In this document: in pieces, positions 34,424 to 41,590 of the stretch
How positions within the stretch are numbered: position 1 is the stretch's first letter
Layout: every line of letters starts with the position of its first letter
Assembly: GCA_946221385.1 (NCBI GenBank)
Contig: CAMIGX010000012.1
Span: 1-51,018 of the forward strand
Source of the DNA: an uncultured Propionimicrobium sp.
Lineage (GTDB): Bacteria > Actinomycetota > Actinomycetes > Propionibacteriales > Propionibacteriaceae
Length of the DNA: 51,018 bases
Direction of reading: 5' to 3'
Program-made: the position numbers and the translations under genes
The notes under the pieces: model-generated
Told to the model about the DNA's origin: nothing
The model's input: the letters and a program-made list of their open reading frames with translations, nothing else
The model's database searches: none

Positions 34424-35707
34424 GTGATGATGCACAAAGTCATTTTCGCCTTGCTGGCATCATCGAAAGACGTGAGTTCGTCCGACCGCAGCCTCCACAC
34501 GCCAGCCCAAGGCTGGGCGCGGTTGATCATCGCTGCCTATGGGCCGACGTTGCTGGCGTCCATCGGTTTCGGAGCTGTGATTCCGCTGATCGCATTGCAG
34601 GCGACCGCCCTGGGCGCCTCGGTCGGATTGGCTGCCGCGATCACCGGGTTGACCGGCATCGCGACGCTGTTGTTCGACTTGCCCGCGGGCGTGGTCGCTG
34701 AACGGCTCGGCGAGAAGCGCGCGATCATGCTGGCCTGTCTGGTCGACACCGCATTGATGGTCTTGATCTGGACGTTCCCGAATCTGTGGGTCTTGGCTGC
34801 GGTGGTCTTCGTGCACGGCATGACGCTGTCGATCTTTGGCTTGGCCCGACAGAAATATCTGACTGAATCCCTGCCGCTGAAATATCGTGCTCGAGGCATG
34901 TCGTCGCTGGGTGGCGTCTTCCGGATCGGATTCTTCCTCGGCCCCTTGGTGGGTGCTGCGCTGGTCCATGACGGAGACCTGGGTCGAGCCTTTCTCTTCG
35001 CTGGCGTCATGTCCCTGGTCGCCGCCGGCGTGACAGCCTTGCTCCCTGATTTGCCCTCTGACAAGGCAATTGACGTTAACAAACCGCGCCCGCACACGTT
35101 GAGCGTGCTGCGCCGCCATTGGCGGGTATTAGCGACGGTGGGCATCGGCTGCTTGGGCATGATGTTCATTCGCTCAGCGCGTCAAACGATCATTCCGCTG
35201 TGGTCTCAGGCGCACGGATTAGCGCCCAGCCAGACGTCCTTGATCTATTCGATGTCGATGGCGATGGACGTCTTGCTGTTCTTCCCAGGAGGCGCGTTGA
35301 TGGACCGCTTTGGTCGCTGGTGGGTCTGCGTGCCGTCAGCTTTCGTCATGAGCATCGGACTGTTGGTGCTGCCGCTGACCCATGATGCGTGGACGATAAC
35401 CGCCGTCGCTTGCCTGCTCGGGCTAGGCAATGGTGTCAGCTCCGGCATCGTGATGACGTTGGGCGCTGACTCCTCACCACGGATCGGACGGACGCAGTTC
35501 TTAGCCAGCTGGCGACTGCTTTCGGATTCCGGTAATGCGCTCGGCCCTGTGGTCATCAGCGCTGTGACGGCGATCGTCTCGCTGGGTTGGGCAGCGGTCG
35601 TGGTCGGCGTGCTCGGACTCGGCTTCGGCGCGTGGCTATCGCACTGGGTGCCCAGGCGTCCCGAAGACATCGTCAATTTGATGCCCGCCGAAGATCGCGT
35701 CAGCTAG
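34424..35707 (+). CDS. Major facilitator superfamily transporter
   Basis: 427 residues with twelve predicted membrane helices. The loop 2-3 MFS signature is seen as DLPAGVVAERLGEKRAI, with its pseudo-symmetric partner FPGGALMDRFGRWWV in the second half. This pattern is that of drug or small-molecule exporters, but the substrate cannot be told from sequence. The start is uncertain: three ATG codons occur at 34424-34432, and GTG at 34472 fits better with the usual short cytosolic N-terminus. It is divergent from DUF2853 and convergent with the deacetylase gene, so a single-gene transcript is likely. Confidence 0.9.
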   Translation: MMMHKVIFALLASSKDVSSSDRSLHTPAQGWARLIIAAYGPTLLASIGFGAVIPLIALQATALGASVGLAAAITGLTGIATLLFDLPAGVVAERLGEKRAIMLACLVDTALMVLIWTFPNLWVLAAVVFVHGMTLSIFGLARQKYLTESLPLKYRARGMSSLGGVFRIGFFLGPLVGAALVHDGDLGRAFLFAGVMSLVAAGVTALLPDLPSDKAIDVNKPRPHTLSVLRRHWRVLATVGIGCLGMMFIRSARQTIIPLWSQAHGLAPSQTSLIYSMSMAMDVLLFFPGGALMDRFGRWWVCVPSAFVMSIGLLVLPLTHDAWTITAVACLLGLGNGVSSGIVMTLGADSSPRIGRTQFLASWRLLSDSGNALGPVVISAVTAIVSLGWAAVVVGVLGLGFGAWLSHWVPRRPEDIVNLMPAEDRVS

Positions 35708-35761
35708 CCGACCGCATCCGTCAGCGAAGATCGTCAATGCGATGAGAGCTGCTGCCAGACC

Positions 35762-36652
35762 TCAGCGCGGCAGCAACTCCCCCGGCTGGCTGTCACCGAC
35801 GAGTTGACTGACGGTCACCAGGTGATAGCCCTGCGCTTGGAGCGCGTCAATGATTGCGGGGGCTGCGTCGACGGTCCACTGGTGGATGTCGTGCATCAAA
35901 ATGATCGAGCCTGGAGTTGCCCGCTCGATAGTCAACTTGGCGACAGCTTCAGCGCTGCGATTGCTGGGTTGCCAGTCCTCTGGAGAATTCGTCCAGTGCA
36001 CCACCGTCAAGCCATTTTGTGCTGAACCATTCAAGACCGCGCCGTTATATGAGCCATATGGCGGCCGCATTAACTTGACCGGCTGGCCCGTGATCTGGGT
36101 GATCGTCTGGCTCGTCTTAGCCAGCTGCGAGTCGAGCTCGGCGGCGCTGATGGTCGTCAGATCTGGATGCGACCAGCTGTGGTTGCCGATCTCGAATCCC
36201 ATGTCGGCGGTCTTTTTGACCACATCGGGCAGGTTCGCGGCGTTCTGGCCGATCAGGAAGAAGGTCGCCATCGCGTTTTTCGAGCTGAATGTGTCCAGCA
36301 GTTTCGGGGTGAGCGAGCTAGGTCCGTCGTCATAGGTCAGCGCGATGCATTTATCGACCCTGCAATCGACGGCCGCAGGTTGGGCCTGCGTAGCAGGGGC
36401 GGCAGCGGTGGTCGCCGGATCCGCTGCTGGAGCCGACGAAGCAGTAGTCGGCGCGGACGCAGTTGATGACGAAGCACCAGTCGCCGGAGATGATGACGCG
36501 CTAGCTGCCGATGACGCGGCTGCTGATGGTTGGGCTGTGGCGCTGACCGCCGGTTCGACGGGCTGCGCAGAGCAGGCGCTGACCGCGCCCACCAAGACCA
36601 GAGCAGCCAACAGCGGAAGACGGTTACGGGCGGGCATCGATAGTGGACGCAT
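35762..36652 (-). CDS. Polysaccharide deacetylase (NodB-like) lipoprotein
   Basis: 296 residues. A type II signal peptide ends in the lipobox VSAC (C27), so the protein is anchored outside the membrane. An Ala/Ser/Thr/Pro linker (28-95) leads to a NodB deacetylase domain: TYDDGP (106-111, catalytic D108 and metal-binding D109), the metal pair in NHSWSH (H158, H162), RPPYGSYN and ILMHDIH. Likely removes acetyl groups from peptidoglycan or another wall polymer, which can give lysozyme resistance (family knowledge). Met6 is an alternative start. Convergent with the MFS gene and divergent from orn. Confidence 0.92.
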   Translation of the reverse strand: MRPLSMPARNRLPLLAALVLVGAVSACSAQPVEPAVSATAQPSAAASSAASASSSPATGASSSTASAPTTASSAPAADPATTAAAPATQAQPAAVDCRVDKCIALTYDDGPSSLTPKLLDTFSSKNAMATFFLIGQNAANLPDVVKKTADMGFEIGNHSWSHPDLTTISAAELDSQLAKTSQTITQITGQPVKLMRPPYGSYNGAVLNGSAQNGLTVVHWTNSPEDWQPSNRSAEAVAKLTIERATPGSIILMHDIHQWTVDAAPAIIDALQAQGYHLVTVSQLVGDSQPGELLPR

Positions 36653-36724
36653 ATCAACTACCCTAACCCGCGAGCTTCATTGGCGGCTCGCGATCAGCTG
36701 GCGTGCCGGCATTCGACGGCAAGC

Positions 36725-36730
36725 TAGGCT
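36725..36730 (+). promoter_or_regulatory. -10 box for a leaderless orn transcript (TAGGCT)
   Basis: TAGGCT ends six bases before the GTG start of orn, with no ribosome binding site between. Confidence 0.5.
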
Positions 36731-36736
36731 CGAAGA

Positions 36737-37393
36737 GTGAGCAGCAATGACATGTTGGTTTGGATCGATTGCGAGATGACCGGCCTCGACTTGGCCAAGG
36801 ACGCGCTAGTCGAGGTGGCCGTGCTAGTCACTGACGGACAGTTGAACGTCTTAGACGACGGCCTGGATCTGCTCATCAAACCGCCCCCTGCCGCGTTAGA
36901 GACGATGAGCGACTTCGTGCGTCAGATGCATACCAATTCAGGTCTGCTCGACGAACTCGAACGCACCGAGTTGACGATGCGGGAAGCCGAAGAGCAGATC
37001 TTGGCATACGTCAAGCGCTTCGTGCCGGTCGCGCGTAAAGCGCCGCTGGCAGGCAATACCGTCGGCACTGACCGCACCTTCTTGTCTCGCGACATGTCCG
37101 AGCTCGAAGGCTATCTGCACTATCGCAATGTCGACGTCAGCTCGATCAAGGAATTGGCCAAGCGCTGGTATCCGAAAGCTTTCAATCACACGCCCGTCAA
37201 GCAAGGCGGCCATCGCGCGCTGGCTGACATCCAAGAATCCATCGAAGAATTGCGTTACTACCGGGACGCGATTTTCGTCCCCACCCCTGGCCCAGAGTCC
37301 GCGGCGCTGCAAGAGATCGCGCTGCGTCATCAAGGTCAGCTGACGGGCTACCTGCCCGAGAAAAATTCGGCAGCACAAAATTCGTCTAACTGA
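36737..37393 (+). CDS. orn: Oligoribonuclease
   Basis: 3'-5' exoribonuclease of the DEDDh family that degrades 2-5 base RNA and pGpG. 218 residues. DEDD motif I is WIDCEMTGLD (D11, E13); motif II lies in NTVGTDRTFLSRDM; motif III is HRALADIQES (His and Asp). Family segment VDVSSIKELAKRWYP is present. The start is GTG at 36737, six bases after a TAGGCT box, giving a leaderless transcript; ATG at 36752 is the alternative. The C-terminal ~20 residues are a polar tail beyond the usual fold. Confidence 0.95.
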   Translation: MSSNDMLVWIDCEMTGLDLAKDALVEVAVLVTDGQLNVLDDGLDLLIKPPPAALETMSDFVRQMHTNSGLLDELERTELTMREAEEQILAYVKRFVPVARKAPLAGNTVGTDRTFLSRDMSELEGYLHYRNVDVSSIKELAKRWYPKAFNHTPVKQGGHRALADIQESIEELRYYRDAIFVPTPGPESAALQEIALRHQGQLTGYLPEKNSAAQNSSN

Positions 37394-37530
37394 CTGGGTT
37401 TTCCAACCGCGAAGCTATCGCTGCATGGCTGCTTTCCCGACCGATTTCAAGACCCTCTTCGGAGTGATTGATTCCGCCCGCGGCCCCGCGGACAACGACC
37501 GCCACCCCGGTCGATGACACCATCGGCCCC

Positions 37531-37536
37531 TAGGCT
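37531..37536 (+). promoter_or_regulatory. -10 box of the toxin operon (TAGGCT)
   Basis: TAGGCT ends eight bases before the ATG at 37545, with no clear ribosome binding site between, which suggests a leaderless transcript for the five-gene operon. An overlapping alternative is ATGACA (37514-37519), a 17-base spacer, and TTTAAG (37537-37542). Confidence 0.5.
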
Positions 37537-37544
37537 TTTAAGAC

Positions 37545-37937
37545 ATGAGCGAAGTGACGGCTTTTGAGGACGCATTCGATTCAGTAGCCAAAGCAGCCGG
37601 ACTAGCCAGCGGCCTGCCCGAAGACGCCCCGCAAGTATCCACCCCCGAGGTGCAGCGCGCTTCGGCGGGCGGCGAGGTGGCTGTGGTCGTCCAGGACGGC
37701 CAGCTACGCGAACTGTTGATGAAGCCGCTGTGGTTCGCAGACAGCAACGCCAAAGATGCCGCAGAGCTGATCGTCCAAGTCGCCAATGACGCATTGACGG
37801 CCTGGGCTGAGCAGGCCACGGCAGCGCTGCGGGAGGCTACCCCTGACGTCAAAGAGCTCTATGCAGCATTAGACGAAGCCCGCAGCGGACTAGACAGCGC
37901 TTGGGCTGCGACCTTGAGCCAGGTGCGTGACGTATGA
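37545..37937 (+). CDS. YbaB-like protein of the toxin operon
   Basis: 130 residues. The middle part (about 40-95) shows the YbaB strand-strand-helix pattern: EVAVVVQDGQLRELLMKPLW then a helix DAAELIVQVANDALTAWAEQ. The N-terminus is polar and probably flexible; the C-terminus is a helix with AYALDEARSGL-like charge pattern. As with the 8326 gene, YbaB-like proteins accompany EspC/WXG100 genes; a chaperone or loading role is inferred. First gene of a five-gene operon in which every junction overlaps by one or four bases. It has no ribosome binding site and begins close after a -10 box. Confidence 0.7.
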   Translation: MSEVTAFEDAFDSVAKAAGLASGLPEDAPQVSTPEVQRASAGGEVAVVVQDGQLRELLMKPLWFADSNAKDAAELIVQVANDALTAWAEQATAALREATPDVKELYAALDEARSGLDSAWAATLSQVRDV

Positions 37938-38266
37938 GCGGCGATCTGAAGGTAGATCTGCAATCTTGGGCGCGGATGGCGGACGCTATCTCGCGGGAGG
38001 CGAGCGCAGCCCTCAGCGACGTGAGTTCAGTCGTCGCTTCGACTACTAGTCCAGGCAGCGTCGGGGCGTCCGGGCCAGAAATTGACGCTGCGGTGGCGGT
38101 GATGTTGACGTCATTTGGCGGCGCGATGAGCGGCGACGTCATTCCGGAGATCCAAAGGGCCTTCCAGGCTGAAACTGAGGGCCTGGTTTCGACTGGTCGA
38201 CTCTTCCAAAACATGGAAGAAAATGCCCTCGAGCTGGCGTCCAATGTCTTGGGAGGCGAGCTATGA
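37934..38266 (+). CDS. EspC/WXG100-like small protein of the toxin operon
   Basis: 110 residues, a helical hairpin. Residues 1-45 form the first helix (KVDLQSWARMADAISREAS), residues ~60-105 the second, with a glycine turn SFGGAMSGDV between. This fits DUF2580/EspC-like type VII secretion partners rather than canonical ESAT-6, as there is no WXG at the turn. The start ATG overlaps the stop of the preceding gene (ATGA). I infer it dimerises with, or helps export, the WXG-like protein encoded next. Confidence 0.6.
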   Translation: MSGDLKVDLQSWARMADAISREASAALSDVSSVVASTTSPGSVGASGPEIDAAVAVMLTSFGGAMSGDVIPEIQRAFQAETEGLVSTGRLFQNMEENALELASNVLGGEL

Positions 38267-38796
38267 GATATGTCTTCAATGGCCGCGAATTTGAGGTGAC
38301 GCTGCCTAGCAACCCGGCTGCCTTCGTCAACAGCTATGTCGACACTTTCTTGCAGCAGATGGGGCACCAGATGCCGCGCACTGACACCGGCGCATTACGC
38401 GCGGCAGCATCGCAGTGGGAAGCATTAGGGGCACGCCTGCAGGGCCACTGTACGAACCTGCAAGAAGCGATCAATCAGCTAGCCCAAGCTAATGGCGGGG
38501 AAGGACCGCAGGCTGCCGTCAACTATCTGCACGGCAGCGAATCTGGGCTGCGTAGCCTGCAGACGGTCGCCGCAGCAGCGCCGGCGATCGCTAGCGGATA
38601 TCGCGAGGCGGCGATGGTCATTGACGGTCTGCGCACCTATGTCACTGGCGTGATCTTGGCAGACTCGATCAATATCACTTGCGCTATTGCGACTGGCGGA
38701 GTTTCAGCTGCGCTATCGATTTTGAATAAGAACGGCGCCAAACAGGCAATTGATGCTGCCTTTGCGCAAACCACGAGAATCTTAATGGGGTCCTAA
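38263..38796 (+). CDS. WXG-like export-domain protein of the toxin operon
   Basis: 177 residues. After a short N-terminal strand pair (MRYVFNGREFEVTLPSN), residues ~40-135 are a long helical region with SQWEALGARLQGHCTNLQEA, like the WXG100-type heads of polymorphic toxins and CpnT. A hydrophobic, Ala/Gly-rich segment follows (about 143-170). No catalytic domain is present: the protein stops where a toxin domain would normally begin. The stop TAA shares one base with the start of the nuclease gene (TAATG). I read it as the export/translocation part of a split toxin. The ATG overlaps the preceding gene by four bases. Confidence 0.6.
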   Translation: MRYVFNGREFEVTLPSNPAAFVNSYVDTFLQQMGHQMPRTDTGALRAAASQWEALGARLQGHCTNLQEAINQLAQANGGEGPQAAVNYLHGSESGLRSLQTVAAAAPAIASGYREAAMVIDGLRTYVTGVILADSINITCAIATGGVSAALSILNKNGAKQAIDAAFAQTTRILMGS

Positions 38797-39323
38797 TGCC
38801 TAAAAAGAGTCGAGGTCTAGCTGGCGCGAAAGGCCGAATCGCGAAGAAAGCCGTCCGCATCATCGAGACGCCTATTGAGAACGTAAAACTTTGGGATGTC
38901 GGCAAATACGGCACGCTAAAGAAGAGTGGCGGCCGTGACGGCATGCAAATGGACCACATTCCGTCCAAGGCGGCGCGCGTCAAGCATGCCGAAAATGTTC
39001 TTGGCCGCAAGCTAACGCCTCGCGAGCAGCGCATCATCATGAATGAAGCAGGCGCGGTCGCTGTCACCGAAGAAGATCACCGTGGCATCAGCCGCACCTT
39101 CGGGCCACGCAATACCCCGGATCAGATCGCGAAGGACGCTGACGATCTCAAGGGCGCGATCGATCGTGACTTGAAGGTCTATGAAGATCGGCTCAAGGAA
39201 GATGGCGTCGATACCAAGCAGCTCAAGAAGGCGCTAAATGATCTTTTGCAGCCAGATAAGCTGACAAAGGAATATTACGAAGAATTACTGGCACCTAAAA
39301 AGACGAAGAGTAAATCGAAATGA
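38796..39323 (+). CDS. Predicted HNH/endonuclease-type toxin domain, separate gene
   Basis: 175 residues, basic N-terminus (MPKKSRGLAGAKGRIAKKAV). The core resembles His-Me/HNH-type nuclease toxins at the C-termini of polymorphic toxins: GKYGTLKKSGGRDGMQMDHI, where the DH pair is D52-H53, followed by PSKAA, then EEDHRGISRTFGPRN (H94, R104, N105). A charged helical tail (120-175) ends in Lys-rich sequence. The likely action is cleavage of DNA or RNA in a rival cell. It starts on the last base of the preceding stop and overlaps the next gene by four bases. Toxin domains of this kind are normally fused to the export domain; here they are separate. The nuclease assignment rests on motif only. Confidence 0.62.
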   Translation: MPKKSRGLAGAKGRIAKKAVRIIETPIENVKLWDVGKYGTLKKSGGRDGMQMDHIPSKAARVKHAENVLGRKLTPREQRIIMNEAGAVAVTEEDHRGISRTFGPRNTPDQIAKDADDLKGAIDRDLKVYEDRLKEDGVDTKQLKKALNDLLQPDKLTKEYYEELLAPKKTKSKSK

Positions 39324-39778
39324 ACGCCAACTTGACCAAATTCCAGGCGCTATTTGAGCTCATCGGCACCAGTCCTGATGGCGAAGTGGTGGCATTCCAC
39401 GCATTTATTCAAAATCTCGGCGTCCCCGAAATGTCGTCGACGGAAAACTATGACGGCGCCACCGACGTCTTTTGGGAATATCGCCAAGATGGCGTCGAAA
39501 TGATCTGGACCGACAAAGTCTTGGTGCAAGTGTGCATCCACACCCAGCCGACCGCTGACGGCTATTTCGAGGCCTATAAATACGAGCTATTCGAAGACCT
39601 GCCAAATGACGCCACCACCGAGCAGATCAGGGCTAAGTTCGGCGACCCGGACGTCACCGGTAAGGCGATCGAACGTCCGATCTTTTGGCGCTACGACTTC
39701 GACGATAAAGCTGCCTTCTTTGAATTTGACGCCAACCAGCGGCTGGCCTTCGTCACCGTCGGCTATCCCGTCAACTGA
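39320..39778 (+). CDS. Probable immunity protein for the nuclease toxin
   Basis: 152 residues, acidic, no signal peptide or membrane segment. Predicted alpha/beta fold with aromatic-rich strands (YDGATDVFWEYRQDGVEMIW, IFWRYDFDDKAAFFEFD) and a LFEDLPNDATTEQIRAKFGDP helix. I do not recognise a named immunity family with certainty. The assignment rests on position: it directly follows the toxin gene with a four-base overlap (ATGA), it is the last gene of the operon, and it is strongly acidic against a basic toxin. tRNA-His follows 85 bases later. Confidence 0.6.
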   Translation: MNANLTKFQALFELIGTSPDGEVVAFHAFIQNLGVPEMSSTENYDGATDVFWEYRQDGVEMIWTDKVLVQVCIHTQPTADGYFEAYKYELFEDLPNDATTEQIRAKFGDPDVTGKAIERPIFWRYDFDDKAAFFEFDANQRLAFVTVGYPVN

Positions 39779-39862
39779 CCTACCGACGAGCCTCGATTTC
39801 CCGGCCCGCACGGGTTCAGCTAAGCTAGTCAGGCTGTCGTCAGCGAATCGCTGATCACGCAT

Positions 39863-39939
39863 GGTGGGTGTAGCTCAGCTGGTAGAGCACCTGGTTGTGG
39901 TCCAGGTGGTCGCGGGTTCAAGTCCCGTCACTCACCCCA
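39863..39939 (+). tRNA. tRNA-His (anticodon GTG)
   Basis: Acceptor GTGGGTG/CACTCAC with the extra G-1 at 39863 opposite discriminator C, as histidine tRNAs require. D arm GCTCAGCTGGTAGAGC, anticodon loop TTGTGGT, T loop GTTCAAGTC. The 3' CCA is encoded (39937-39939). Confidence 0.97.
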
Positions 39940-39942
39940 TCG

Positions 39943-39985
39943 AACGGTCGACCATGGCTTGCCTGGTCGGCCGTTTTGTTCTCTT
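39943..39985 (+). terminator. Rho-independent terminator after tRNA-His
   Basis: AACGGTCGACCA and TGGTCGGCCGTT pair over twelve positions with one G-T pair, around a nine-base loop, followed by TTGTTCTCTT. Confidence 0.85.
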
Positions 39986-40081
39986 GTGTTCGAGCTTCAC
40001 TTTGCAGCGCCGCAGGCAACGCACAGGAGTTGATCGTGCTCGGGCTGTGATCTAAACGCCGCGCAGCTGATGTGGACCCGC

Positions 40082-40087
40082 TAAGGT
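40082..40087 (+). promoter_or_regulatory. -10 box for a leaderless transcript (TAAGGT)
   Basis: TAAGGT ends seven bases before the ATG at 40095, with only CGTAAAA between and no ribosome binding site. Confidence 0.5.
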
Positions 40088-40094
40088 CGTAAAA

Positions 40095-40646
40095 ATGAAC
40101 GATCCCCAGGTCCCCAGCGACGCCGCTAGCAGCGCAGCGAAGAGCAATATTGCGCTGATCGGCATGCCGGGAGCGGGCAAGAGCAGCGTTGGCGTCGTGC
40201 TAGCGAAATCTCGCGGCATGGAATTTCTGGACTCAGATTTATTGATTCAAAGCCAGACCGGAAAATTGCTTTCCGAATTGATCACTGAGCATGGCGTCGA
40301 AGGATTTTGGCGAATCGAAGAACAGATCAACAGCGCCATCGACGTCCAAAATCACGTCATCGCGACCGGCGGCAGCGTCATTTATGGTCCCAAGGCGATC
40401 GAACATCTCAAGTCGATCGGGACGGTCATCTATCTCAAATTGCAGTTACGTTCGCTTACTCGGCGGCTCGGATCGCTGGAAGAACGCGGCGTCACGCTAA
40501 AACCGGGCCAGCGATTGAGCGATCTCTATGCCGAACGCGTTCCGCTCTATGAGGCAGCCGCCGACCTGGTCATCGACTGTCAGGGCTTGTCGATCCGTAA
40601 GGTCATCGCAGAAATCAACCGCCGCCTGGACGGCGAAAGCCGCTAA
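40095..40646 (+). CDS. Shikimate kinase-like P-loop kinase
   Basis: 183 residues. P-loop GMPGAGKSS (about 23-31), DSD motif in MEFLDSDLLI, an FWRIEEQ helix in place of FRxxE, ATGGSVIY in place of the usual ATGGG, and the end segment ERVPLYEAAADLVIDC typical of shikimate kinases. Shikimate kinase makes shikimate 3-phosphate in aromatic amino acid synthesis. The changes in the glycine motif, the absence of a clear RPLL lid and the lack of other aro genes nearby make a different small-molecule substrate possible. It overlaps the convergent xth gene by four bases. Leaderless promoter layout. Confidence 0.7.
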   Translation: MNDPQVPSDAASSAAKSNIALIGMPGAGKSSVGVVLAKSRGMEFLDSDLLIQSQTGKLLSELITEHGVEGFWRIEEQINSAIDVQNHVIATGGSVIYGPKAIEHLKSIGTVIYLKLQLRSLTRRLGSLEERGVTLKPGQRLSDLYAERVPLYEAAADLVIDCQGLSIRKVIAEINRRLDGESR

Positions 40647-41509
40647 GAACGGTTCAGATCCTGGGGCAATTTCGTGCCCGTCTTGCGCGCTGGTCTGGAT
40701 GGCGGTGGCACCATAGGCCCGATATTGCCGTCAGGTGCTGCGTCCAAATCGACGATGACCGGCGCGTGATCGCTAGGCCGAGTGCCTTTTCGGGCGGCTC
40801 GATCCACCCACGCAGCCTGCACGCGACTAGCGACCGGCTCAGAACCCAAGATCAGATCAATGCGCATGCCCTGGTCGCGTTGGAACATGCCCGCACGGTA
40901 GTCCCAATAGGAGTACATGTTCTGTTCATCTGGCCAGTGCTGACGCATCAGGTCGATCAGGCCCAGATTCGTGATCGCATCACGTTCGGGCTGGCTGACA
41001 TGGGTGTGGCCGACGAAAGCTTGCGGGTCGAAGACGTCGACGTCACTCGGCGCGACATTCATATCGCCACACAGTGCGACCTCAGAGGGTCCCTGCTCGA
41101 CTACTTTCGCAAAGGCCATCAGCCATTTCAGCTTGTAAACGTAATGTTCAGCGTCCAATTCGCGACCATTGGGGACGTAGAGACTGTGCACTCGGATACC
41201 GCCGCAGGTGGCGCTCACCGCGCGTGATTCCTGCCTGCCAGCGAAGTCGGGTTGGTCGGCGAAATCCTTCTCGACATCATCCAAACCGACCCGAGACAGC
41301 AATGCGACACCATTCCACTGCCCATAGCCGTGATGGGCGTACTGGTAGCCCAAGGCTGCTAACTGTTCGCCGAGCAAGTCCTCGAAGGCAGCGTCGGTGA
41401 GCTTGGTCTCCTGCAGGCACACCACGTCTGGTTGACGTTCAACCAGCCACGGAAACAACCGTTCAGTGCGCTGCTTGACCGAGTTCACATTCCAGGTGGC
41501 GATTCGCAT
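40643..41509 (-). CDS. xth: Exodeoxyribonuclease III (AP endonuclease)
   Basis: Metal-dependent 3'-5' exonuclease and AP-site endonuclease of base excision repair. 288 residues in the EEP fold: MRIATWNVNSVKQR, CLQETKL (metal-binding Glu), SLYVPNGRE, CGDMNVAP (Asp, Asn), RIDLILGS and PSDHAPVIVDLD (catalytic Asp-His). The last ~25 residues are a Pro/Arg tail outside the fold. TAACCT lies seven bases upstream of the ATG on the minus strand, indicating a leaderless transcript. Its 3' end overlaps the shikimate kinase-like gene tail to tail; it diverges from murT. Confidence 0.95.
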   Translation of the reverse strand: MRIATWNVNSVKQRTERLFPWLVERQPDVVCLQETKLTDAAFEDLLGEQLAALGYQYAHHGYGQWNGVALLSRVGLDDVEKDFADQPDFAGRQESRAVSATCGGIRVHSLYVPNGRELDAEHYVYKLKWLMAFAKVVEQGPSEVALCGDMNVAPSDVDVFDPQAFVGHTHVSQPERDAITNLGLIDLMRQHWPDEQNMYSYWDYRAGMFQRDQGMRIDLILGSEPVASRVQAAWVDRAARKGTRPSDHAPVIVDLDAAPDGNIGPMVPPPSRPARKTGTKLPQDLNRS

Positions 41510-41516
41510 GTCTTTC

Positions 41517-41522
41517 AGGTTA
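41517..41522 (-). promoter_or_regulatory. -10 box for a leaderless xth transcript (TAACCT)
   Basis: Read on the minus strand, TAACCT ends seven bases before the xth ATG at 41509. Confidence 0.45.
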
Positions 41523-41590
41523 GCCGCCGCGCTGGCCAGCTCGCGGCGAGCTAACCAGCTCAGTCGAGCAGCTGTGGCAAAGTTGATCGG

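Noticed and set aside
34348..34530. N-terminal extension of the DUF2853 protein to 34530
   Set aside because: The extra 61 codons overlap the divergent MFS gene and its promoter region, and the shorter start has a good ribosome binding site and family length.
40095..40646. Reading the P-loop kinase as gluconokinase for the sugar-acid route
   Set aside because: The FWRIEE, ATGGS and ERVPLYEAAADLVID segments fit shikimate kinases better than GntK-type gluconokinases, and the gene is 21 kb from the sugar-acid block.
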